Part shown: positions 53,843 through 61,829 of the stretch, piece by piece
Position numbering within the stretch: position 1 is the stretch's first letter
Layout of the letters: each line of letters opens with the position of its first letter
Origin: JBALVT01 sp045110675
GTDB lineage: Bacteria > Pseudomonadota > Gammaproteobacteria > Pseudomonadales > Halieaceae
Length of the DNA stretch: 64,000 bases
NCBI GenBank assembly: GCA_045110675.1
Contig: JBGCGJ010000006.1
Span: 248,001-312,000, forward strand
Reading direction: 5' to 3'
Notes under the pieces: model-generated
The model's input: the letters and a program-made list of their open reading frames with translations, nothing else
Database searches by the model: none
Told to the model about the DNA's origin: nothing
Made by a program: the position numbers and the translations under genes

Positions 53843-53998
53843 ATGAGAGAAAAAATCAAAATGGTATCGTCAGCAGGTACTGGGCACTTCTACACCACTG
53901 ACAAGAATAAGCGTACTACGCCGGATAAGCTTGAAATGAAGAAGTACGATCCTAAGGTTCGCAAGCACGTTATGTACAAAGAGAGCAAAATCAAGTAG
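53843..53998 (+). CDS. rpmG: 50S ribosomal protein L33
   Basis: This 51-residue protein reads MREKIKMVSSAGTGHFYTTD then KNKRTTPDKLEMKKYDPKVR and KHVMYKESKIK, which is the L33 family pattern. It lacks the CxxC pairs of zinc-binding L33, as is usual in gammaproteobacteria. A TAGGAGAG ribosome-binding site precedes the ATG. A terminator follows. Confidence 0.97.
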   Translation: MREKIKMVSSAGTGHFYTTDKNKRTTPDKLEMKKYDPKVRKHVMYKESKIK

Positions 53999-54015
53999 TT
54001 GCTTATTTTGTTCTG

Positions 54016-54044
54016 AAACCCCGGATTTATCCGGGGTTTTTTTT
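54016..54044 (+). terminator. Rho-independent terminator of rpmB-rpmG
   Basis: Arms AAACCCCGG (54016-54024) and CCGGGGTTT (54031-54039) pair perfectly around a 6-nt loop, followed by a run of T to 54044. Confidence 0.92.
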
Positions 54045-54125
54045 GCGCTGAGTTTTGCGGCACAGAGCTTTTCTATCGGCAGCGCCGCGCTACCGAAAAC
54101 CTCAACTGTATGGCTAAAATAGCGG

Positions 54126-54938
54126 ATGCCCGAACTACCGGAAGTTGAAACCACCCGACGAGGTGTAGAACCCTACTGTCTGAATAGGATCATAACTCGT
54201 CTCGAAGTTCGAGAGTCGCGCCTGCGTTGGCCCGTTCCCCCCAATCTTCCGCGACTTTTGGCCAGCCAGGAAATTTGCTCTGTGGAGCGGCGCGCCAAAT
54301 ACTTGCTGTTTCATACGGCTGTGGGAACACTTCTGGTTCATCTTGGCATGTCGGGGTCATTGCGTGTCATGAACAGTTCAGATCCGCCCCAGAAGCACGA
54401 CCATATTGATCTTCACATGCTCGGAGGCCGCTGTTTAAGGTTCAATGATCCACGCCGTTTTGGATCTTTTTTGTGGCAAGAGCCAGAGGAAATTCATTCC
54501 TTGCTGCTGGGCCTGGGGCCTGAGCCCCTGTCTCCCCAGTTCAACGCTCAGCTTTTATACGAGCGATCTCGGGCCCGTAAGATCCCTGTTAAGAGCTTGA
54601 TAATGGACGGAAAAGTGGTGGTTGGTGTTGGTAATATTTACGCTAACGAAGCTCTTTTTGCCGCCGGAATTAGGCCAGACCGCGCGGCGGGGCGGATATC
54701 ACAGGGGCGCTATGAAAAGCTTGTTACTGAGATAAAGCGAGTGCTTACTTCCGCTATAGATCAGGGCGGCACTACTCTTAGAGACTTCGTTGGGGGTGAT
54801 GGCAAGCCTGGGTATTTCGCTCAACAACTGTTTGTCTACGGGCGCGAAGGGCAGCCCTGTAAGGCCTGCGGCAGCCCTCTGCGGGGGTTACGTTTGGGCC
54901 AGCGTGCTACGGTGTTTTGCATAGCCTGCCAGCGATGA
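54126..54938 (+). CDS. mutM: Formamidopyrimidine-DNA glycosylase
   Basis: The protein has 270 residues (E. coli 269). It starts MPELPEVETTRRG, with catalytic Pro2 and Glu3 after removal of Met. It has VERRAKYLLFH (Lys of the active site), VGVGNIYANEALF and a C-terminal zinc finger (CKACGSPLRGLRLGQ...FCIACQR). It removes 8-oxoguanine and ring-opened purines from DNA. Confidence 0.97.
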   Translation: MPELPEVETTRRGVEPYCLNRIITRLEVRESRLRWPVPPNLPRLLASQEICSVERRAKYLLFHTAVGTLLVHLGMSGSLRVMNSSDPPQKHDHIDLHMLGGRCLRFNDPRRFGSFLWQEPEEIHSLLLGLGPEPLSPQFNAQLLYERSRARKIPVKSLIMDGKVVVGVGNIYANEALFAAGIRPDRAAGRISQGRYEKLVTEIKRVLTSAIDQGGTTLRDFVGGDGKPGYFAQQLFVYGREGQPCKACGSPLRGLRLGQRATVFCIACQR

Positions 54939-54962
54939 AGCGGCTACACTGTTAGCCGTTTA
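54939..54962 (+). terminator. Possible weak terminator after mutM
   Basis: CGGCTA (54941-54946) and TAGCCG (54953-54958) form a perfect stem around a 6-nt loop and are followed by only three T bases. The stem starts 3 bp after the mutM stop. Confidence 0.35.
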
Positions 54963-54995
54963 GGGGCATATAGAAAGAAACCGGGGAGCAGGATA

Positions 54996-55397
54996 ATGAA
55001 AATAAAATTGAAGTCAGGTCGAGCATGGGTCGGTGTGTTGGCCATAGCAATGTTGTTACCACAAACCCTTTTAGCTGAAAGACGCGCTACCATTGATGAG
55101 AGTCCTAATGCTGGAGTGATGGTCGCCGATCTCGTGGTCGCCAGACCCGTCGGTGTGGTGATAACAGCTGCGGGTACCGTGGCGTTTTTGGCCAGCTTGC
55201 CTTTTACACTGTTAGCAGGCAATGCCAGTGATGCGGCGGAAACCTTGGTCATCGGGCCGGCGGCGAATACCTTCGTGCGCTGCTTAGGTTGCACCAATGC
55301 GGGCTATAGCTATCGCGATATTGACAAGAACAACGCCAGAAAAGAACGAAACGCAAAGCGCGAAGCTGAATCTCAAGCAGCAGCTGTTTCTGAATAA
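54996..55397 (+). CDS. Small exported or membrane protein of unknown function
   Basis: This 133-residue protein has a signal peptide (about 1-27, ending LLA). A hydrophobic central segment follows (about 48-75, VGVVITAAGTVAFLASLPFT). The conserved-looking block ANTFVRCLGCTNAGY (about 94-108) has a CxxC. A basic tail closes it. Similar proteins occur in pseudomonads and are sometimes mislabelled as transporters. I assign no function. Confidence 0.7.
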   Translation: MKIKLKSGRAWVGVLAIAMLLPQTLLAERRATIDESPNAGVMVADLVVARPVGVVITAAGTVAFLASLPFTLLAGNASDAAETLVIGPAANTFVRCLGCTNAGYSYRDIDKNNARKERNAKREAESQAAAVSE

Positions 55398-55456
55398 CTG
55401 CGGCTAGGGGTCTGCGAGTGGCCCCGTGGTTGTAACAGTTGAGAGTTGTCTGTTAG

Positions 55457-55942
55457 CTAGGTTTCAAACCTTTCTTTTAGTGCCGCCGCGACCGGTTCCG
55501 GTACAAACGCAGTGATATCTCCACCCATCGCAGCAATCTCCCTTACCAGTGAAGAAGAAATGTAAGACAGGTGATCAGGTGGGGTGACAAAAATACTCTC
55601 GAATTCTGGGTACATGGCTCGGTTCATATTCGCGAGCTGAAACTCGTACTCGAAATCCGCTGCGGTTCTAAGCCCTCTCAAAACGCAATGAGAACCCTGG
55701 CTCTTGGCAAAATCCACCAGTAAATTGTTAAACCCAACTATTTCTACATTATCCAGATGTGCGAATGACGCTTCGCATAGTTCGATTCTTTGATCCAGGG
55801 TAAACAGGGGGGTCTTTTTTTCGCTGTAGGCAATCGCAACCACCACACGATCAAACAGACGCGCTGCACGTTCGGTTAAATCGACGTGCCCATTGGTGAC
55901 CGGGTCAAAGGTTCCGGGATAGATAACCGAATGTGCTTTCAT
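55457..55942 (-). CDS. coaD: Phosphopantetheine adenylyltransferase
   Basis: The 161-residue product (E. coli 159) has the nucleotidyltransferase motif YPGTFDPVTNGHVDL near the N-terminus, LRGLRTAADFEYEFQLANMNR and the C-terminal ISSSLVREIAAMGGD. It catalyses the penultimate step of CoA synthesis. I chose ATG at 55942; the frame is open further upstream but without similarity. It lies 64 bp after rsmD, a conserved pair. Confidence 0.97.
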   Translation of the reverse strand: MKAHSVIYPGTFDPVTNGHVDLTERAARLFDRVVVAIAYSEKKTPLFTLDQRIELCEASFAHLDNVEIVGFNNLLVDFAKSQGSHCVLRGLRTAADFEYEFQLANMNRAMYPEFESIFVTPPDHLSYISSSLVREIAAMGGDITAFVPEPVAAALKERFET

Positions 55943-56006
55943 GATAAGGCCTGATGGGATGCGAGCAGCGGATGTTAAACAATTTGCTGAACTGGCACAA
56001 CGCGGC

Positions 56007-56606
56007 TCATTTAATGTCCGAGCAATACAATCTGTAGCAAACGCCACCGCTGGTTTTTTCTCTATGACGCAGCCAGTGTGCCGGCACAGCGGATAAAGGC
56101 TCATCTTTCCCAGTCTCGATGTAAATGAGAGCCTGAGGTGCAAGTGCCTGTGAACTCAGCAGTTGTTCAATTGTGGGTTGAACCAGGTTGTGACCAAAGG
56201 GGGGATCTATGAAAACAATGTCCAGTTTATGGTTCAGTTTTTGCAGATAAGTACTCGCTTCGCAGCTGTGACATTGGCCTCGCTCCTGGGCGTTGAGTGA
56301 AGATAGATTGGCATTAATTTGAGCGGTTGCGGACGCGGCGCTATCGACAAAATCGCAATGAGAGGCTCCCCTAGATAAAGCTTCAAGGCCCAGCGCGCCA
56401 CTGCCGGCGAAGAGGTCTGCGCATCTTGCGTCGACAATCGAGGGAGCCAACCAGTTGAACAAAGTTTCCCGAATGCGATCAGAAGTCGGGCGTAGACCTT
56501 CAGCGGGAGTAAAGCCAAGTTTGCGACTGCGCCATTGTCCGCCGATGATCCTAAGTTGGCTTTGAGTATTTCCGGTGTGCCGTCCGGGGCTTTTGGATCT
56601 TGCCAT
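56007..56606 (-). CDS. rsmD: 16S rRNA (guanine-966-N2)-methyltransferase
   Basis: The protein has 199 residues, with LRIIGGQWRSRKLGF, RPTSDRIRETLFNWL, the SAM motif ADLFAGSGALGLEALSRGA and the catalytic FIDPPFG. It methylates G966 of 16S rRNA. It is divergent from ftsY, as in E. coli. Confidence 0.96.
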   Translation of the reverse strand: MARSKSPGRHTGNTQSQLRIIGGQWRSRKLGFTPAEGLRPTSDRIRETLFNWLAPSIVDARCADLFAGSGALGLEALSRGASHCDFVDSAASATAQINANLSSLNAQERGQCHSCEASTYLQKLNHKLDIVFIDPPFGHNLVQPTIEQLLSSQALAPQALIYIETGKDEPLSAVPAHWLRHREKTSGGVCYRLYCSDIK

Positions 56607-56680
56607 TTATTCGCTTCGTGCAAGGGTGGTAAGATGTGCTTTCTTTAAAGCCTTTCCCCACACTCTAACACACGATAACT

Positions 56681-57907
56681 ATGAAGTTTTTCAAGCGTAA
56701 AAAACCTTTGGAGGAGAGTCCGAAGGAGCTGGTATCAACCGATCCAGAGTTGAGTTCGCCTGGCTCCGATGCCCCGTTGTCACCCATTGCCGAGTCTAGT
56801 TCGGAAACTTCCGTGGCTGCACCGGAGAATACGAATCTTGAACTTGATACGCTCACCGCTCTCCCTGAGCAGGCAATTGAGGGTAAGCCAGCGGAGTTGG
56901 AAAGTCCCGTAAAAGAAGCTGCTTCGATGCCCGATTCCGCAGAAACGAATGCCCCCACGGTAGAGCTCGTTTCGGAAGATAGTCTTTTTTCACGAATGAA
57001 ACGAGGCCTCAGTCGCACCAGTGAAAGCCTGTTCTCTGGGTTGGGGAACCTGTTTCTCGGGCGCAAGGAGATCGATGCCGAACTACTCGAAGAATTGGAA
57101 TCGCTACTGCTGATGGCCGATGTGGGTATCGATGCTACAGCTGACATTATTAGCAATCTGACGATGCGTGTGTCGCGCAAAGAGTTGACTCACCCTGAAG
57201 CATTGCACAGTGCTTTGCGGGAAGAGTTACTGCAGCTTTTGGCACCCTGCCAGCAGCCTTTGGAGGTTGCCGGGAAAAAGCCCTACGTCATTTTGATGGT
57301 GGGTGTGAACGGCGTGGGTAAGACGACTACGATTGGTAAGCTTGCCATGCGCTATAAACAGGAGGGCCGTTCCGTGATGCTGGCAGCGGGTGACACCTTC
57401 AGGGCAGCCGCTGTCGAACAACTTCAAGTGTGGGGTGAACGCAACTCAGTGCCGGTGGTCGCCCAGCACACCGGCGCTGACAGTGCCTCTGTTTTGTACG
57501 ACGCTTTGCAGGCCTCTATGTCGAGAAATGTTGATGTGTTGATAGCCGATACCGCTGGGCGATTGCACAACAAAGATAATTTAATGGAAGAACTTAAAAA
57601 AGTTGTTCGTGTCATGTCCAAGCTCGATCCGGAGGCGCCCCACGAAGTGATGTTGGTCTTGGATGCAGGTACCGGTCAAAACGCGCTTGCCCAAGCCAGT
57701 CATTTTCGCGACGCCGTCGGAGTTACGGGTATTAGCCTCACCAAACTGGACGGTACAGCTAAGGGCGGGGTTATTTTTGCGATTGCCAAAAAATTGAATT
57801 TACCTATTCGCTTCATCGGCGTGGGGGAAGGGGCTGAGGATCTGCGTCCCTTTGAGGCGAAAGAATTTATTGATGCGCTGTTTGCACCGGTGAAAACGTC
57901 TACATGA
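56681..57907 (+). CDS. ftsY: Signal recognition particle receptor FtsY
   Basis: This 408-residue GTPase has an acidic, low-complexity A domain (about 1-100) for membrane association. The NG domain follows, with GVNGVGKTTTIGKLA (G1), DTFRAAAVEQL, DTAGRLHN (G3) and TKLDGTAKGG (G4). It docks SRP-ribosome complexes at the inner membrane. It overlaps ftsE by 4 bp (ATGA). Confidence 0.97.
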   Translation: MKFFKRKKPLEESPKELVSTDPELSSPGSDAPLSPIAESSSETSVAAPENTNLELDTLTALPEQAIEGKPAELESPVKEAASMPDSAETNAPTVELVSEDSLFSRMKRGLSRTSESLFSGLGNLFLGRKEIDAELLEELESLLLMADVGIDATADIISNLTMRVSRKELTHPEALHSALREELLQLLAPCQQPLEVAGKKPYVILMVGVNGVGKTTTIGKLAMRYKQEGRSVMLAAGDTFRAAAVEQLQVWGERNSVPVVAQHTGADSASVLYDALQASMSRNVDVLIADTAGRLHNKDNLMEELKKVVRVMSKLDPEAPHEVMLVLDAGTGQNALAQASHFRDAVGVTGISLTKLDGTAKGGVIFAIAKKLNLPIRFIGVGEGAEDLRPFEAKEFIDALFAPVKTST

Positions 57908-58569
57908 TCAACTTTGATCGGGTCAGCAAACGCTACGGTGAGGGTCACGATGCACTTCGCGAGTTAAGCTTCTCGATTGAAAAAGATGAGCTGGTGTTTT
58001 TGACTGGTCACTCTGGAGCTGGAAAGAGCACACTGCTAAGACTGATCATGTTGATGGAGCGCTCTACCAGAGGACAGGTTGAGGTCAACGGCCGCAATCT
58101 CAATTCATTGGGTTCGAGAGCGATTCCGGCTCACCGCCGCAATATTGGAGTGGTATTTCAGAATCACCAGCTGCTTTTCGATCGCTCAGTTTTTGACAAT
58201 GTTGCCTTACCCCTGATTATAGGTGGTCACGACCATCGGGAAGTGGGTCGTCGTGTGCGTGCAGCCCTCGACAAAGTGGGTCTGCTGAACCGCGAGGGGT
58301 CGATGCCTGTTACTTTGTCGGGCGGTGAACAGCAGCGGGTGGGAATAGCGCGGGCCGTTGTTGGCAAGCCAGACATTTTATTGGCGGATGAACCAACCGG
58401 CAATCTCGACCCTGCCCTCTCTGCAGAGATCATGCAATTGTTTGAAGAATTCAACCGCGTTGGCGTCACTGTGTTAATTGCAAGTCACGATCTCGCCTTG
58501 ATATCCCGATTGCACCATAGAATTATCACCCTGCGAGACGGGTCGCTGGTAACAGGTGCCCCAAGCTAA
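57904..58569 (+). CDS. ftsE: Cell division ATP-binding protein FtsE
   Basis: This 221-residue ABC ATPase has Walker A GHSGAGKSTLLR, Q-loop VVFQNHQLL, signature LSGGEQQRVGIARA and Walker B ILLADEPTGNLD. With FtsX it activates septal peptidoglycan hydrolases through EnvC-like partners. It overlaps both neighbours (ATGA and TAATG), so translation is coupled. Confidence 0.97.
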   Translation: MINFDRVSKRYGEGHDALRELSFSIEKDELVFLTGHSGAGKSTLLRLIMLMERSTRGQVEVNGRNLNSLGSRAIPAHRRNIGVVFQNHQLLFDRSVFDNVALPLIIGGHDHREVGRRVRAALDKVGLLNREGSMPVTLSGGEQQRVGIARAVVGKPDILLADEPTGNLDPALSAEIMQLFEEFNRVGVTVLIASHDLALISRLHHRIITLRDGSLVTGAPS

Positions 58570-59549
58570 TGGCACGCTCGAACGCCGTGGGAAAGCGAGA
58601 GGGTGCTGTCCAAAGCCGCACTGGATTGCGCGATCGCTACAAAGCATGGCTTCGACATCACCGCCTTTCCGCAGCAGATAGCCTGACTCGTCTACTCGAT
58701 AGACCCTGGGCAAGCTTGCTGACCTGGTTGGTGATTGCGATTGCGATGGCTTTGCCGGTTGGGATGAATGTAGCGCTGGAAAATGCTCGTTCGGTCAGTG
58801 ACGACTGGGATCGTCCCGCTCAAATATCCCTTTTTTTGAAGGCGGGAATGGCCGATGCGGATTACCAACGATTTGAGTTAAAAGTTGCCAGCTCTGAAGA
58901 TGTTGAAAAAACTCGACTGATATCCAGCGATGAGGCTTTGCAGGAATTTGGGCAGATTTCAGGGTTTGGTGAATTGCTCGACAGTCTGGACAAAAATCCC
59001 CTACCCAATGTCATCGTGGTTTCTCCTGCCACTGGTGTAGAGGGCGAGGACATGGCCCGTTTGCAAACGCGGTTTCAAGCGATGGAGGAAGTCGACCAGG
59101 CCGTGCTCGATATGGCATGGGTTCAGCGCCTGAGCGGAATCATGGACCTGGGTAGGCGGATGGTACTTGCTTTGGGGGCACTGCTCATCCTCGGTGTCGT
59201 GCTGATTTTAGGGAATACGATTCGCCTGGCGATCGAGAACCGACGCGATGAAATTGTCATCATTAAACTGGTGGGCGGCAGCAATGCTTTTGTTAGACGG
59301 CCGTTCCTGTATACCGGCCTATGGTATGGCGTTGGTGGAGGTGCGATTGCCGCCCTGTTAGTGAGTGCATTCCTGTGGTTTATCGGCGTTCCCGCTCACT
59401 CCCTGGCTCAGCTGTATCAAAGTGGGTTTGAAATCAAGGGCTTGGGAGTGATGGGAGGCTTGAACTTGATAGTGTTAGGTGGATTTTTGGGTCTTTTGGG
59501 TGCCTGGCTGGCGGTGTCCAGACATTTGAATGAGATAGAACCCCGATAA
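58569..59549 (+). CDS. ftsX: Cell division protein FtsX
   Basis: The protein has 326 residues. It has a cytoplasmic basic N-terminus of about 50 residues, a first transmembrane helix (about 52-72) and a periplasmic loop (about 73-195). Three C-terminal helices follow, with the FtsX/MacB core NTIRLAIENRRDEIVIIKLVGGSNAFVRRPFLYTG (from about 215). It pairs with FtsE. Confidence 0.95.
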   Translation: MARSNAVGKREGAVQSRTGLRDRYKAWLRHHRLSAADSLTRLLDRPWASLLTWLVIAIAMALPVGMNVALENARSVSDDWDRPAQISLFLKAGMADADYQRFELKVASSEDVEKTRLISSDEALQEFGQISGFGELLDSLDKNPLPNVIVVSPATGVEGEDMARLQTRFQAMEEVDQAVLDMAWVQRLSGIMDLGRRMVLALGALLILGVVLILGNTIRLAIENRRDEIVIIKLVGGSNAFVRRPFLYTGLWYGVGGGAIAALLVSAFLWFIGVPAHSLAQLYQSGFEIKGLGVMGGLNLIVLGGFLGLLGAWLAVSRHLNEIEPR

Positions 59550-59701
59550 TATAGTTATCGCTATTTAATTTGCTCCCCCTGTGAGTCTTTCTTGCTAGCG
59601 CTGTGCCCAGCTTCCTGTGGGGTTTGGTGGGGTAAGCAAAGCAGATTTCTTATTAGAATATCTTCCCAATCTATTGATTTAAAAAGAGTATTTTCCGGTA
59701 G

Positions 59702-59730
59702 TTCACCCAAAATGGAACTTTCTGTAAATT
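59702..59730 (+). promoter_or_regulatory. Candidate rpoH promoter under the CIRCE element
   Basis: TTCACC (59702-59707) and TAAATT (59725-59730) are spaced by 17 bp, each matching 4 of 6 consensus bases. The predicted start near 59737 falls inside the CIRCE palindrome, an arrangement suited to repression. Confidence 0.5.
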
Positions 59731-59755
59731 AGCACTCTAACTTAAAGAGTGCTAA
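59729..59755. promoter_or_regulatory. Perfect CIRCE element (HrcA operator) upstream of rpoH
   Basis: TTAGCACTC (59729-59737), a 9-bp spacer (59738-59746) and GAGTGCTAA (59747-59755) reproduce the CIRCE consensus exactly on both arms. It ends 27 bp before the rpoH ATG at 59783, so it would be in the promoter and 5' leader. CIRCE is the binding site of the heat-shock repressor HrcA. Confidence 0.95.
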
Positions 59756-59782
59756 TATTGTGCTATGAACAGGGAGACAAAC

Positions 59783-60637
59783 ATGAGTAATAGCTTACTA
59801 CCAATCGATCAGATGGTTCCTGGAGCCAATCTAAATGCCTATGTACAGGCTGTCGGTAGTATTCCGGTGCTGACCCCAGAGCGAGAGCGCGAGTTAGCGG
59901 AAGATTTGTATTTTAACGAAAATCTTGAGGCGGCTCGAGAGTTGGTGATGTCACATCTGCGGTTTGTTGTACACATCGCCAGAAGCTATTCGGGCTACGG
60001 TTTGGCAGAGGCTGATCTGATTCAGGAAGGCAATGTTGGTCTTATGAAAGCCGTAAAGCGTTTCAACCCGGAAAAGGGTGTGCGCCTGGTGTCGTTTGCT
60101 GTGCACTGGATAAAGGCAGAGATGCATGAGTATGTGCTGCGTAACTGGAGAATCGTCAAGGTCGCGACCACCAAGGCACAGCGAAAGCTATTCTTCAATC
60201 TTCGCGGGGCGAAGAAAACGTTGTCCTGGTTAAGTGCAGAAGAGGCCAAGGCCGTCGCCCATGATTTGGGTGTCGATGTCAAAGAAGTACACAGAATGGA
60301 AAGCCGGCTGACCTCGCGAGATGTCGCATTCGATAGTCCGACTGATTCAGACGATGAAGATAGCTGGCACGCTCCACAGTATTTTTTGGAGGATAACGCT
60401 GCGGATCCTGCGAAACTTCTGGAGTCATCTGACTGGCAGGAAAATAGCGAAGGCCAACTGCACGCAGCGCTGGCTGATTTAGATGAACGAAGCCGCAACA
60501 TTCTGGCTCAGCGCTGGTTATCTGAAGAAAAATCTACCCTGCATGAGCTGGCAGCAGAATACGGGGTATCCGCAGAACGCATTCGTCAGTTGGAACAAAA
60601 TGCGATGAAAAAACTGCGGGTTGCAATCGCAGCATAA
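59783..60637 (+). CDS. rpoH: Heat-shock sigma factor RpoH (sigma-32)
   Basis: At 284 residues it equals E. coli RpoH. It has region 2 (SHLRFVVHIARSYSGYGL, ADLIQEGNVGLMKAVKRFNP, VSFAVHWIKAEMHEYVLRNW), the RpoH box QRKLFFNLR that separates it from other sigma factors, and region 4 (YGVSAERIRQLEQNAMKKLR). I chose ATG at 59783 because GGGAG lies 8 bp upstream; an ATG at 59765 is in frame. A CIRCE palindrome upstream implies HrcA control in addition to any translational thermosensing. Confidence 0.97.
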   Translation: MSNSLLPIDQMVPGANLNAYVQAVGSIPVLTPERERELAEDLYFNENLEAARELVMSHLRFVVHIARSYSGYGLAEADLIQEGNVGLMKAVKRFNPEKGVRLVSFAVHWIKAEMHEYVLRNWRIVKVATTKAQRKLFFNLRGAKKTLSWLSAEEAKAVAHDLGVDVKEVHRMESRLTSRDVAFDSPTDSDDEDSWHAPQYFLEDNAADPAKLLESSDWQENSEGQLHAALADLDERSRNILAQRWLSEEKSTLHELAAEYGVSAERIRQLEQNAMKKLRVAIAA

Positions 60638-60647
60638 AAGTATCACT

Positions 60648-60674
60648 CGGCGCCTATGGGCGCCGTTTCTTTTT
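60648..60674 (+). terminator. Rho-independent terminator of rpoH
   Basis: CGGCGCC (60648-60654) and GGCGCCG (60659-60665) form a perfect stem with a TATG loop, followed by TTTCTTTTT. Confidence 0.9.
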
Positions 60675-60734
60675 GGGACACCTGAATTATTCCTCCAAAG
60701 CTTTTCCGCTCTAAGCGATTCTAAGGCTGATAAC

Positions 60735-61112
60735 ATGGCAAAATTGTTTTTATTTCTGGGTTCTATTAGCGCCATGCTCGCGGTGGTATTCGGGGCCTTC
60801 GGTGCGCACGCACTCAAAAGCCGATTCGATGATTACGCCATGGGTGTATTTGAAACGGCTGTCCAATATCATTTCTACCACAGCTTCGCCCTTATTATTG
60901 TGGGTGTTGTTGCTCTATCGCAGCCGCAGACGGTTCTTCTGAAAAGCAGTGGCTATCTGTTTTTCGTGGGCTTGATTATCTTCAGTGGCAGTTTGTATTT
61001 GTTAAGTCTAACTGGCCTTCGCTGGTTGGGAGCAGTGACACCGCTCGGAGGTTTGGCGTTCATCGCGGGTTGGGCATGTCTTGCCGCTGCCAGTTGGAAG
61101 TCCCTAGCTTAG
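60735..61112 (+). CDS. DUF423-family membrane protein
   Basis: This 125-residue protein has four transmembrane helices and the DUF423 (YgdD) signature VFGAFGAHALKSR, then FETAVQYHFYHSFALI and GLRWLGAVTPLGGLAFIAGW. The function is unknown. I chose ATG at 60735; the frame runs back to 60621, but that would cross the rpoH terminator. Confidence 0.9.
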   Translation: MAKLFLFLGSISAMLAVVFGAFGAHALKSRFDDYAMGVFETAVQYHFYHSFALIIVGVVALSQPQTVLLKSSGYLFFVGLIIFSGSLYLLSLTGLRWLGAVTPLGGLAFIAGWACLAAASWKSLA

Positions 61113-61121
61113 CTCCGCTTT

Positions 61122-61829
61122 ATGACGGATTCTGAAAACAAGCGAAAACCCATCCGTAGTTTTGTTCTTAGAACCGGAAGAATGACACCGGGCCAACAGC
61201 GTGCCTATGACAGTGGCTGGGAGCGTTGGGGTCTAGAGCATAAAGATGGCTTGCCAAATAGCGCAGAAATCTTCACCGATTCATCTCCTGTGGTTCTGGA
61301 AATTGGGTTCGGCATGGGGCAATCGCTAGTTGAAATGGCCGCCGCTGCACCGGCCACCCATTTCATTGGTATTGAGGTTCACAAGCCCGGTGTGGGTAGA
61401 TTACTACGTGATATTGAAGACCACGGCTTGGATAATATTCGAGTGTATTGCCATGACGCCGTGGAGATTCTCAAAGATTGTATTCCCGATGAATCGTTGG
61501 ATACCGTACAAATATTTTTCCCGGATCCGTGGCACAAAAAGAAACACAATAAGCGCCGTCTGATTCAGCCGAACTTTGTAAACAGCTTGGTTCCTAAGTT
61601 AAAACACGGTGGATTGATACATCTCGCAACCGACTGGGAAAACTACGCCGAGCAAATGATGGAGGTTCTCTCTGACTGCTCCCAGATCGAAAACTTGCAC
61701 GCACAGGGAGGTTTCGCTCCCCGACCGGAACATCGACCTCTAACCAAATTTGAATTGCGCGGAGAGCGGCTTGGACACGGTGTCTGGGATCTGATATTCA
61801 AACGCGCGAATAAAGACTTAAGTCCCTAA
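61122..61829 (+). CDS. trmB: tRNA (guanine-46-N7)-methyltransferase
   Basis: The protein has 235 residues, with RTGRMTPGQQRAYDSGW, SAM-binding VLEIGFGMGQSLVEMA, the FPDPWHKKKHNKRRL signature and a C-terminal TKFELRGERLGHGVWDL. It makes m7G46 in tRNA. It ends inside the 3' end of the convergent hemW (12-bp overlap). Confidence 0.97.
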   Translation: MTDSENKRKPIRSFVLRTGRMTPGQQRAYDSGWERWGLEHKDGLPNSAEIFTDSSPVVLEIGFGMGQSLVEMAAAAPATHFIGIEVHKPGVGRLLRDIEDHGLDNIRVYCHDAVEILKDCIPDESLDTVQIFFPDPWHKKKHNKRRLIQPNFVNSLVPKLKHGGLIHLATDWENYAEQMMEVLSDCSQIENLHAQGGFAPRPEHRPLTKFELRGERLGHGVWDLIFKRANKDLSP

